A DNA stretch of 12,583 nucleotides from an uncultured Campylobacter sp. (GTDB lineage: Bacteria; Campylobacterota; Campylobacteria; Campylobacterales; Campylobacteraceae), in the NCBI GenBank assembly GCA_937965895.1, contig CALCKS010000155.1:1-12583 (forward strand), in the 5' to 3' direction. The position numbers and the translations under genes are program-made. The notes beneath the pieces are model-generated. The model searched no databases. It worked only from the letters and a program-made list of their open reading frames with translations, and was not told the DNA's origin. Shown here piece by piece: positions 1 to 6,235 of this stretch (positions are counted from its first letter, which is position 1; each line of letters starts with the position of its first letter).

Positions 1-38
1 AAGTTTAATATTTTCTTAAGCATAATAAAACCGTGCTT

Positions 39-54
39 ATTTTACAAAAAAAAA
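39..54 (-). promoter_or_regulatory. possible promoter for the gene beyond the left edge
   Basis: On the minus strand a run of nine T is followed by G and TAAAAT (44 to 39). This fits the Campylobacter vegetative pattern of a T-rich stretch followed by gnTAnaAT. The word ATTTTACAAAAA seen on the plus strand recurs upstream of parA and of the 29-aa microgene. The site lies past the end of parB and points out of the window, where atpF' follows parB in C. jejuni. The downstream gene is not visible, so this is inference. Confidence 0.3.
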
Positions 55-86
55 GAATAAAACAAGCTAAATTTAAATAAATATTT

Positions 87-941
87 TTATTTTATCTTGT
101 TTATTAGCCTATCGATATCTGCTATGTCATCAAATTCGATAGTGATTTTTTTGCCTTTTATCTTAACCAGCACGTCAAATTTAGAAAAAATCTCTTTTAA
201 ATTTGTTAGTCTTTCAAGGTACCTCTCATCTAGCTTAAGCGCTGTTTTAGGCGGTAATTTATTTTTTAGATTTTTTACCAAATTTTCAGTTTCGCGCACG
301 CTAAGGCGTTGCCCGATGATGGTATCGACCGCCGTTTTTTCGTCGTTTGGCTCAAGGCCTACGATGACTTTGGCGTGCCCCTGCGTTAGTTTGCCCTCTT
401 TTATATACTCCTGCGTCACGGCACTAAGGCTCAAAAGTCGCATAGTATTTGTTATCTGAACTCTACTTTTGTGGATGATGTTTGCGAGCCCGTCCTGCGT
501 GATTTTATATTCGTCTATGAGCTCTTTGTAGGAATTGGCAAGCTCGATCGGATTTAAGTCTTCTCTTTGGATATTTTCTATGAGTGCTAGTTCGCGCAGG
601 CTTTGGCTTTCGATGTCGGCGACTATGGCCTTTATCTTGCTTTCGCCTAGCAGCTTAGTCGCGCGAAATCTCCTCTCGCCTGCTATCAGCATATATCCGC
701 TGTCTTTTTCTATAACGATGATCGGCTGGATAAGACCGTGTCTTTTTATACTTTCACTAAGCTCTCTTAGCGCGGTCTCGTCGAAATTTTTACGCGGCTG
801 ATACGGGTTTTCCACGATCAAGTCCAAGTCGATATCTTTTACCATATCACTGTTGCCCTCGTTTAGCTCAGCTTTGTACGCAAGCTCCACATCGCCCAAA
901 ATCGCTTCTAGTCCACGCCCTAATCCGCCTTTTTTAGCCAT
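87..941 (-). CDS. parB: chromosome partitioning protein ParB
   Basis: A 284-residue ParB/Spo0J-family protein, the parS-binding CTPase clamp that loads onto DNA near the origin and works with ParA to segregate chromosomes. Visible parts are the early conserved segment NPYQPRK at about residues 45-51, the GERRFRA box at 88-94 (CTP-binding/arginine patch), ENIQREDLN at 122-130, and a helix-turn-helix at about 147-170 for parS recognition. A lysine-rich C-terminal part would be the dimerisation region. The length is normal for the family. The ATG follows parA after only 3 bases, and its Shine-Dalgarno AGGA lies inside the last parA codons, so the two genes are translationally coupled in one operon. 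The start is supported by the N-terminal lysine/glycine-rich sequence common in ParB proteins. Confidence 0.97.
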   Translation of the reverse strand: MAKKGGLGRGLEAILGDVELAYKAELNEGNSDMVKDIDLDLIVENPYQPRKNFDETALRELSESIKRHGLIQPIIVIEKDSGYMLIAGERRFRATKLLGESKIKAIVADIESQSLRELALIENIQREDLNPIELANSYKELIDEYKITQDGLANIIHKSRVQITNTMRLLSLSAVTQEYIKEGKLTQGHAKVIVGLEPNDEKTAVDTIIGQRLSVRETENLVKNLKNKLPPKTALKLDERYLERLTNLKEIFSKFDVLVKIKGKKITIEFDDIADIDRLINKIK

Positions 942-944
942 TCG

Positions 945-1727
945 TTATCCTAAAATACAGCATGCCAAATTTTGATACGCTACCGAGCCGGGTGATTTTA
1001 TGTCGTATAAAATCACCGGCTTACCGAAGCTCGGGCTTTCGGCAAGCTTTACGTTTCGCGGTACTATCACGAACTCATCGCCCATATCCTTGTTTTTAAA
1101 CAGTTTATTTTCAAAATGCTGCTTTAAATTTGCTACCGTTTCCTTGGCGAGGTTATTTTGCGAACTGTACATAGTCGGTAAAAATCCTTTAATATTTAGC
1201 TTTGGATTTATGGTTTTTTTGATAATTTTTACCGTATTTAAAATTTGTGCAAGCCCCTCTAATGCGTAAAATTCGCACTGTATAGGGATTATCACGCTAT
1301 CGCTAGCACTTAGTGCGTTTACGGTGATACTGCCTAGCGCCGGAGGACTGTCAATGATGATAAAATCATACTGCCCCTCGACCTCTTCGATCTTGCTTTT
1401 TAGTATCTTTTGATAGTCTTTGTTTTGTTCGCTTAGTTCTTGCTCTATACCCACGAGACCGATGTTTGAAGGTGCTAGAAAAAGCGTCGGTATCTCGGTT
1501 TTTAGCACTATTTGCGAGAGCTTTTTGCGACCCGTGAGCACATGGTAGATGTTGTACTCATAGTCGTTTCTGCTAAAGCCCATTCCAGTCGTCGCATTTG
1601 CTTGCGGATCGATGTCGATGAGTAGGACTTTTTTTTCGGCCACCGCCAGCGATGCGGCCAAATTTACCGCCGTAGTCGTCTTTCCGACGCCGCCTTTCTG
1701 GTTTGCAATGGTTATAATTTCACACAT
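945..1727 (-). CDS. parA: chromosome partitioning ATPase ParA (Soj)
   Basis: A 260-residue ParA/MinD-family ATPase that binds DNA non-specifically in its ATP-bound dimer form and moves ParB-parS complexes. The deviant Walker A motif KGGVGKTT is at residues 11-18, the DIDPQ switch at 38-42 and the Walker B segment IIIDSPP at about 123-129. There is no N-terminal helix-turn-helix, so this is the short chromosomal type rather than the plasmid type. It heads the parA-parB pair. A promoter-like element lies about 40 bases upstream, and the ribosome binding site (GGAAAA) is weak. A parS-like palindrome sits about 140 bases upstream. The order birA-parA-parB matches C. jejuni. Confidence 0.97.
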   Translation of the reverse strand: MCEIITIANQKGGVGKTTTAVNLAASLAVAEKKVLLIDIDPQANATTGMGFSRNDYEYNIYHVLTGRKKLSQIVLKTEIPTLFLAPSNIGLVGIEQELSEQNKDYQKILKSKIEEVEGQYDFIIIDSPPALGSITVNALSASDSVIIPIQCEFYALEGLAQILNTVKIIKKTINPKLNIKGFLPTMYSSQNNLAKETVANLKQHFENKLFKNKDMGDEFVIVPRNVKLAESPSFGKPVILYDIKSPGSVAYQNLACCILG

Positions 1728-1762
1728 GAGAATTTTCCAAATTTTGTTTTTTTAATTGATTA

Positions 1763-1789
1763 ATTTTACAAAAAACTTACTTTGTCCAA
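1763..1789 (-). promoter_or_regulatory. likely parA-parB promoter
   Basis: On the minus strand there is TTGGAC (1789 to 1784), then T-rich DNA ending TTTTTTG, then TAAAAT (1768 to 1763), with a 15-base spacer. The arrangement agrees with Campylobacter sigma-70 promoters, where a T-rich upstream tract matters more than the -35 box. The parA start codon is about 35 bases further on. It is identical in its core to two other candidate promoters in the window. Confidence 0.45.
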
Positions 1790-1860
1790 GTTTAGTTTCA
1801 GCTTTAAAATTTCTGAAAGAATTTCGCGGATCGTCCCCGCCGATATTTCATAAAAATATT

Positions 1861-1878
1861 AAATTTCACGTCAAATTT
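1861..1878. promoter_or_regulatory. parS-like site (tentative)
   Basis: AAATTTCACGTCAAATTT contains TTTCACGT.AAA, matching 11 of the 12 central bases of the widespread parS palindrome (TGTTTCACGTGAAACA), but the outer bases do not match. It lies between birA and parA, a plausible place for ParB binding or autoregulation. The flanking AAATTT words are abundant in this DNA, so chance is a real alternative. Confidence 0.22.
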
Positions 1879-1886
1879 AAGCAAAT

Positions 1887-2522
1887 TTATCTGAGCGAAA
1901 AAACCCTTCGCCCACCTATATCCAAAGAGCCGTCAGATAGGAGTTTTGCGTCTTTGAGCGACATTTCTTCGCCCTCAAAGTGCGTGACAAATTCTCTTGA
2001 TTTTTCAAATTCGCTCTCAAATTTTTTAAAAATTTCCGCCCAAGACGGAGCCGTTTGCAGCCTCTTGCAAAACTCTCCGACCGCGGCACTAGGGCTAACA
2101 TCTATATCTAAAATTCCGGCGTTTTCGGGCGCGTTTTTTAGATTTATACCCATGCCGCAAACGTAAATTTCGCCAACCCTCGTCGTCAAAGTTCCGCCGA
2201 TTTTTTTATCGTCGACGTAAAAGTCATTCGGCCATTTTAGCCAAATTTTCGAGCCGCGAGCCGCAAGTACTTCGCGCATTATCATCGAAAAGTAAATTGA
2301 CGCCGACTCGCCCTTTAGATCACCTGGCAGCGCCGTTTCGCTCATGCAAAATGAAAAAAATAGATTGCCTTCTAGCCCGCTCCAAGTGTTGTTTCTGCTG
2401 CCGATACCTTGCGTCTGCTCCTTTGCCACGAGCACAAAAGGCGGCTGTATTTCGCCGTTTCGCAGCCCTTCGACCAAAACTTTTTGCGTAGAGGGGACGC
2501 TATCTGCGAACTCTATTCTCAA
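1887..2522 (-). CDS. birA: biotin--[acetyl-CoA-carboxylase] ligase, monofunctional
   Basis: A 211-residue biotin protein ligase that makes biotinyl-AMP and transfers biotin to the carrier protein of acyl-CoA carboxylases. The nucleotide/biotin loop is QTQGIGSRNNTW at residues 36-47, a variant of the usual GRGR-type loop. KWPND at 96-100 carries the catalytic lysine, followed by KIGG (107-110) and GMGINL (123-128). There is no N-terminal DNA-binding domain, so it is a group I enzyme without repressor function. The start is a TTG (2522-2520) with AAGGAA placed 7 bases upstream; translation gives MRIEFADSVPSTQ, and the STQ motif is in the expected place. Fmt ends 69 bases upstream on the same strand, so co-transcription is likely. 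Confidence 0.93.
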   Translation of the reverse strand: MRIEFADSVPSTQKVLVEGLRNGEIQPPFVLVAKEQTQGIGSRNNTWSGLEGNLFFSFCMSETALPGDLKGESASIYFSMIMREVLAARGSKIWLKWPNDFYVDDKKIGGTLTTRVGEIYVCGMGINLKNAPENAGILDIDVSPSAAVGEFCKRLQTAPSWAEIFKKFESEFEKSREFVTHFEGEEMSLKDAKLLSDGSLDIGGRRVFSLR

Positions 2523-2591
2523 ATTTTATTCCTTTTAAATTTACGGTAAATTTGACGTTTTAGCGCGCTTGCTACCGTTACTCTACTCATA

Positions 2592-3512
2592 TTACAAAAC
2601 AATATCGCCGATACCAAGGCGCTTGCCGTTTAGATACGCGCTAGCGTCCACCGGCTTTTTGCCCGGCTCTTGCACCTTTGTGATCTTGACCGCACCCTCG
2701 TCGCATGCGACGCCAAAGCCGAGCTTATCGACACTTAAAATTTCGCCCGAGCGTTCAAATTTGCGCTCGCAAAATTCGCGCAAAAGCTCTAGTTCTAAAA
2801 TTTTAAGTCCGCTAGCTAGATAAATCCCCGGCCAGGGCGTTAGCGCACGAAATTTATTATAAATCTGCTCCGCGCTCTGCTCAAAGCCAAAAAGCCCGTC
2901 GGATTTTACGATTTTTTTGCAGTGTGTGGCCTGCGTGCCGTCCTGCTTTAGCGGCTTTAAATTTGCAAAATTTTGCAGCACTCGCACTATCAGCTCGCCC
3001 GCTAGATCCCCCAGCTCGTCAAACAGCTGCGCCGCCGTTTTATTTTCGCAAGGCGTGTAGGCAAAATCAAGCATATCGCCCGTGTCAAGCCCCGCGTCCA
3101 TCAACATCGCCGTCACGCCCGTCTGCTTCTCACCCGCCAAAATCGCGCTTTGAATGGGGCTCGCGCCGCGATATTTTGGCAGGATTGAGGCGTGCAGGTT
3201 TATACAAGGCGCGATATCAAGCACGGCCTGCGGCAAAATTTTACCGTATGCCGCAACCACGATAAAATCAGGCTTTAGCTCTTTTATCTGCGCTGCGACC
3301 GACTCGTCTTTTAAACTCGCGGGCTGAAAGATCGGCACGGCGGGCAGGTGTCGCTGCGCGTAAATTTTAACTTCGCTCGGAGTTAAAATTTGCTTCCTGC
3401 CCACAGGCTTATCGGGCTGCGTAAAGACGGCCGCGATCTCAAATTTCGCCTCCGTAAGCGCGCGCAAAATTTTAGCCGCGTATTCGGGCGTGCCCATAAA
3501 AACTATATTCAT
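2592..3512 (-). CDS. fmt: methionyl-tRNA formyltransferase
   Basis: A 306-residue enzyme that formylates initiator Met-tRNA with 10-formyltetrahydrofolate, the step that produces fMet for translation initiation. The N-terminal formyltransferase domain shows MGTPEYA at the start and NLHASILPKYRGASPI at residues 105-120. GLDTGDM follows at 141-147, giving the catalytic trio N105, H107 and D143 by analogy with the family. The C-terminal about 100 residues fit the tRNA-binding beta-barrel domain. The ATG has AAAGGAAA a few bases upstream. The gene precedes birA in the same direction, as in C. jejuni, but its usual upstream neighbour proB is absent. Confidence 0.96.
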   Translation of the reverse strand: MNIVFMGTPEYAAKILRALTEAKFEIAAVFTQPDKPVGRKQILTPSEVKIYAQRHLPAVPIFQPASLKDESVAAQIKELKPDFIVVAAYGKILPQAVLDIAPCINLHASILPKYRGASPIQSAILAGEKQTGVTAMLMDAGLDTGDMLDFAYTPCENKTAAQLFDELGDLAGELIVRVLQNFANLKPLKQDGTQATHCKKIVKSDGLFGFEQSAEQIYNKFRALTPWPGIYLASGLKILELELLREFCERKFERSGEILSVDKLGFGVACDEGAVKITKVQEPGKKPVDASAYLNGKRLGIGDIVL

Positions 3513-3541
3513 TCTTTTCCTTTAAATTTATCTACATCACG

Positions 3542-3640
3542 GCGCGAGCGATCATGCAGACGCCAATCGTGCTCGCAATAAATTTTACGCAGATCGCAAA
3601 GCAAACCCGAGTCCACACTCGCTCGCGCGAAGTAAAATTT
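3542..3640. repeat. degenerate inverted repeat in the fmt upstream gap
   Basis: Two exact inverted pairs share one centre region: GCGCGAGCGA (3542-3551) with TCGCTCGCGC (3619-3628), and ATAAATTTTAC (near 3588) with GTAAAATTTAT (near 3632). A related GCGAGCGAT plus TAAAATTTA pair recurs at 4077-4098, beyond the EF-hand gene. This suggests short diverged palindromic elements on both sides of that gene. I see no open reading frame in 3513-3699. Confidence 0.4.
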
Positions 3641-3668
3641 ATACGCGTCGCACAAACCAAACCCCGCG

Positions 3669-3698
3669 CAAAAGGCCGCATCATTGCCGTTTTGTGCG
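3669..3698 (-). terminator. possible terminator after the EF-hand gene
   Basis: Just past the stop codon the minus strand can pair GCCGCA with TGCGGC across a loop of about 14 bases, followed by CTTTT. The stem is short and the loop large, so this is weak. Confidence 0.28.
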
Positions 3699-3699
3699 G

Positions 3700-4041
3700 C
3701 TATTTGACGGCGGATTGATTTTTATCCTCAGATCCGTCTGGCCAAGGCCAAGAAGCGCACGGATCTTCGGACCAATAAATCTTTGCAGAGGATTTCGCCC
3801 CCAGCTCATCTAGGCTAATCTTGCCGTCATGATTAGCATCCAGCCTCTTAAATTCCGGGCCTGAGCGCAGGTTTAGCTCTACTTTCAGCCCGGACGGCAC
3901 CTCGCTCGCCATCCACTCCTGCAAGCTCAGCGCACCGTCATGATCCTTGTCGTTAAAGTCCATAAAATTCGGTACCGGATCGGCGGGATCGCAACCGTAT
4001 GCGCCGAAGCATAAAAATACTAGAATAAAAATTTTATTCAT
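3700..4041 (-). CDS. exported two-EF-hand calcium-binding protein, possible lipoprotein
   Basis: A 113-residue protein with an N-terminal signal peptide (lysine at position 3, then a hydrophobic stretch to about residue 16). The sequence GAYGC at 13-17 loosely fits a lipobox with C17 as the lipidated residue. Two canonical EF-hand loops follow: D31-K-D-H-D-G-...-E42 and D68-A-N-H-D-G-...-E79. Both have the acidic residues at loop positions 1, 3, 5 and 12 (N at 3 in the second) and glycine at 6, so calcium binding is probable. The Trp/Pro-rich C-terminus (SWPWPDG) is unassigned. The Shine-Dalgarno AGAAGG is 5 bases from the ATG. It sits where proB lies in C. jejuni. The partner and role are unknown; a calcium sensor or structural protein in the periplasm or outer membrane is a guess. 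Confidence 0.8.
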   Translation of the reverse strand: MNKIFILVFLCFGAYGCDPADPVPNFMDFNDKDHDGALSLQEWMASEVPSGLKVELNLRSGPEFKRLDANHDGKISLDELGAKSSAKIYWSEDPCASWPWPDGSEDKNQSAVK

Positions 4042-4169
4042 TTCGCCTTCTTAAATTTTATCTTTTTGCGACATTTGCGAGCGATGAAAATAAAATTTAG
4101 CCGCGTATGTGGGCGCGCTTAAGGCCTGCATTCGTCAAAACCCCTCTACGGCGCAGCTTTTAGCGCAGC

Positions 4170-5225
4170 CTATAGCTCCTTTTTTAGTAGCTCAAGCAGG
4201 GCAAATTTTAGCTCGTTTATATTTTGTCCCGTCGCCGAGGAGATCGGCATCACGAAAAACGGCTTAGCGGCGTCAAACTCATAAATATCTTGCTTAAATT
4301 TCATCTCGCCAGCTGTACCTACAAGCCCCAAGTACGTCAAAAATGCATCAAATTTTTCCTGCAAATTTTCGGCCGCGTCCGCGCGAGTTAGAGCGATCGC
4401 GTAGTCTCTTTTTGCAAGCTCGCCTGAAAATTTCGCCGTCTCGGCCCGCAGCGCGTCAAACTGCTCCTCAAGGCCGCGGTAGTTAGCAAGATCGAGCATA
4501 AAAAGCAAAATTTTAGTGCGCTCGACGTGTTTTAAAAACTGCACGCCAAGCCCGCGCCCCTCGCTTGCACCCTCGATAATGCCCGGAATATCGGCCATGA
4601 CAAAGCCGCTGTATTCGTCAACCTCGACGAGACCGAGCTTTGGCGTAAGCGTGGTAAACTCGTAGTTTGCGATCTGCGGTTTAGCGTTTGAGACGGTCGA
4701 GATTAGCGTGCTTTTACCGACATTTGGAAAGCCCACGAGCCCCACGTCTGCGATGAGTTTTAGCTCCAAGCGTACCTCGCGCGTTTCGCCCTCAAGGCCT
4801 TTTTGCGCGTATTCCGGGGCTTGGTTGATCGAGCTTTTAAAATGCACGTTGCCAAGCCCGCCCTTGCCGCCTTTTAAAAATAGCTCGCGCTGCCCCTCAC
4901 TCGTTAAATCGCAGAGTAGTTCGCCCGTCTCGGCATCCAGCACCGCGGTGCCGGGAGGCACGATGAGCTCTAGGTGCTCGCCTCTTTTGCCGTGCATTCT
5001 GCACCCCATGCCCGCCTCGCCGTTTTGCGCGCGCATGGCCTTTTTGCCTTTATACGCCGCAAGTGTGTGAGTGTTGTTGTCGGCGACGAAATATACATCC
5101 CCGCCGTCGCCACCGTCGCCGCCATCCGGTCCGCCTAGAATCACGTGCTTTTCGCGGCGAAAGCTCACCAAGCCGGCCCCGCCGTGACCCGAGCTTAGAG
5201 TTAAATTTACGCTATCTATAAACAT
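4170..5225 (-). CDS. obgE: Obg family GTPase, late ribosome assembly
   Basis: A 351-residue Obg/CgtA GTPase that acts on the 50S subunit and links ribosome maturation to growth. The N-terminal glycine-rich Obg fold (1-158) is clear from GGPDGGDGGDGGD at 31-43. In the G domain G1 is GFPNVGKS (165-172), the switch I region TTLTP is at 191-195, G3 is DIPG (212-215) and G5 is SSATG (329-333). G4 reads TRAD (280-283), with arginine where N/TKxD normally has lysine. There is no C-terminal OCT domain, which is common in this group. The ATG has AAGG 6 bases upstream. In C. jejuni rpmA lies directly upstream; here about 1.9 kb of other genes intervene, and a TATAAT promoter in the gap to the NYN gene may restore expression. 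Confidence 0.96.
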   Translation of the reverse strand: MFIDSVNLTLSSGHGGAGLVSFRREKHVILGGPDGGDGGDGGDVYFVADNNTHTLAAYKGKKAMRAQNGEAGMGCRMHGKRGEHLELIVPPGTAVLDAETGELLCDLTSEGQRELFLKGGKGGLGNVHFKSSINQAPEYAQKGLEGETREVRLELKLIADVGLVGFPNVGKSTLISTVSNAKPQIANYEFTTLTPKLGLVEVDEYSGFVMADIPGIIEGASEGRGLGVQFLKHVERTKILLFMLDLANYRGLEEQFDALRAETAKFSGELAKRDYAIALTRADAAENLQEKFDAFLTYLGLVGTAGEMKFKQDIYEFDAAKPFFVMPISSATGQNINELKFALLELLKKEL

Positions 5226-5244
5226 TTTTTGCCTTAGTTTTTAG

Positions 5245-5257
5245 AGATATTATATCT
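5245..5257 (-). promoter_or_regulatory. obgE promoter, -10 box inside a palindrome
   Basis: On the minus strand TATAAT (5254 to 5249) lies in the 45-base gap between the NYN gene and obgE, about 25 bases before the obgE start. It sits inside the 13-base palindrome AGATATTATATCT. No good -35 is seen, which is normal in Campylobacter. Confidence 0.45.
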
Positions 5258-5270
5258 AAAATTACCAAAA

Positions 5271-5915
5271 CTATACCAATGCCACAGCAAGATCACTTTT
5301 AAAATCGGGGTTTATCTTAAAAATTTGAGCGTTGCTTTCATAGAGATTTTTCCAAGACGTAAAACCATAGTCAGCTGGTTTTGCCTTATTGCCTTTGTTT
5401 TGCAAAAAGTTCACTACTTTAGCATTGCAAACATAGATGCTACTGCCGCTATTTTCCTTAATTGCTTGAACAATATTCGAAATATCGCAAATTTTATCTG
5501 TTTGGCGGTGCAATAAAATAAAATTTGAATATGCGTCCTTTACAGACTGTTTGGTCTTTTGTTCTCCAAAGCCCAAAACTATTTTGCCCAACTTTTTAAG
5601 CTTTATAATAAGCGGCGTAAAGTCACAATCGCTTGAAACGATACCTACGGCATCTATTATTTGGGCAGGTGCTGCAATATCCTCAAGTGCATCCAAACAA
5701 AGCAACAAGTCGGCACAATTGGGCTTGTAACTAAAAACATGAACAGATTCTATGTCACTCGCTCGCAAAACCTCATCCCATCCGCAATGTTTATTAAAAT
5801 CTTTATACGCTTTTTTGACGACAACCTCATAATGCTCGTTTTGACAATATTTTATTACATCAGGCAAGAAAATATGACTTACATTTTGACAGTCGAAATA
5901 TAAAGCGATTTTCAT
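5271..5915 (-). CDS. NYN-domain (LabA/DUF88-like) putative RNase with LOTUS-like C-terminus
   Basis: A 214-residue protein. The first 135 residues read as a NYN/PIN-like nuclease: LYFDCQNV with D8 and N11, NCADLLLCLDA with D69 and D75, and IVSSDCDFTPLI with D96 and D98. These sit where the family places its metal-binding acidic residues. Residues about 142-205 resemble an OST-HTH/LOTUS RNA-binding domain: ISNIVQAI, then a helix, then ADYGFTSWKNLYES and a final FKINPDF. NYN-LOTUS fusions are a known bacterial architecture, presumed to bind and cut RNA; substrates are mostly unknown. The Shine-Dalgarno AAGGAG is 5 bases from the ATG. Base use is more A+T-rich than in obgE or fmt, suggesting acquisition. 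Two microgenes precede it on the same strand. A role in RNA decay, stress or defence is inference. Confidence 0.82.
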   Translation of the reverse strand: MKIALYFDCQNVSHIFLPDVIKYCQNEHYEVVVKKAYKDFNKHCGWDEVLRASDIESVHVFSYKPNCADLLLCLDALEDIAAPAQIIDAVGIVSSDCDFTPLIIKLKKLGKIVLGFGEQKTKQSVKDAYSNFILLHRQTDKICDISNIVQAIKENSGSSIYVCNAKVVNFLQNKGNKAKPADYGFTSWKNLYESNAQIFKINPDFKSDLAVALV

Positions 5916-5933
5916 ATTTACTCCTTAAATTTA

Positions 5934-5953
5934 TCTCCTCCCGAAGGAGGAGA
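5934..5953 (-). promoter_or_regulatory. 8-bp UUCG tetraloop hairpin before the NYN gene
   Basis: On the minus strand TCTCCTCC, loop TTCG, GGAGGAGA forms a perfect 8-bp stem closed by the very stable C(UUCG)G tetraloop. It sits between the 30-aa microgene and the NYN start, 18 bases before the NYN ATG. No T tract follows, so it is not a classical terminator. CTCCTT within the left arm and loop could instead pair with the NYN Shine-Dalgarno AAGGAG. The hairpin itself is read directly; a regulatory role is inference. Confidence 0.6.
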
Positions 5954-5957
5954 ATAT

Positions 5958-6050
5958 CTATTTTTTAGGTGGATTATTTCCACGACCTTTACCGCTTGGA
6001 TTACCAGTAGTGCTTGGACCATTTGGTGGTCTTATTCCTGATTTTGCCAT
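5958..6050 (-). CDS. 30-aa basic Gly/Pro/Asn-rich microprotein
   Basis: Thirty codons, starting MAKSGIRPPNGPSTTG and ending GRGNNPPKK before TAG. The ATG is preceded by AAAGGAT at good spacing. The peptide is strongly basic, lacks hydrophobic segments and is probably disordered; the small-residue and proline content and regular lysine/arginine would suit nucleic-acid binding. I have an impression that similar short PSTTG..SG.GRGNN peptides occur elsewhere but cannot confirm it. It lies 42 bases upstream of the NYN gene on the same strand, so co-expression is likely. Function unknown. Confidence 0.6.
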   Translation of the reverse strand: MAKSGIRPPNGPSTTGNPSGKGRGNNPPKK

Positions 6051-6088
6051 TATTTATCCTTTAGTTTAATCTGCCGTTAAAGTCGGCT

Positions 6089-6105
6089 AAAAAATGAGCG
6101 ACTCA
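6089..6105 (-). terminator. weak hairpin plus T6, possible attenuator
   Basis: On the minus strand TGAG-TCG-CTCA is followed directly by six T, 20 bases after the stop of the 29-aa microgene. The stem is only 4-5 bp, so termination would be partial at best. It could lower read-through from the microgene into the NYN genes. Confidence 0.28.
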
Positions 6106-6125
6106 CATAAATGAAACTATGCTAG

Positions 6126-6215
6126 CTACAACTTATTTGCTCGCCACTTACCATAGCCAGTTAAGTAATTTATACAAATATCAATCTCATCTTGACTAAT
6201 ACTTGCTATCCTCAT
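6126..6215 (-). CDS. 29-aa microprotein with a near-perfect ribosome binding site
   Basis: Twenty-nine codons, reading MRIASISQDEIDICINYLTG then YGKWRANKL and a TAG stop. The ATG is preceded by AGGAGGTGAT, an almost full-length match to the 16S anti-Shine-Dalgarno, at 4-5 bases spacing; this decides the start over a longer open frame that would run back into the divergent gene. The peptide is probably one amphipathic helix with a basic tail, not a membrane segment. It is the first gene of the minus-strand group that continues with the 30-aa microgene and the NYN gene. It could be a regulatory leader peptide, a functional microprotein or the relic of a larger gene; I do not recognise it. Confidence 0.55.
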   Translation of the reverse strand: MRIASISQDEIDICINYLTGYGKWRANKL

Positions 6216-6235
6216 TTTTATCACCTCCTCTCTTG

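Noticed and set aside
3513..3699. Remnant of proB between fmt and the EF-hand gene
   Set aside because: No frame shows recognisable glutamate 5-kinase motifs, and the stretch is dominated by inverted repeats.
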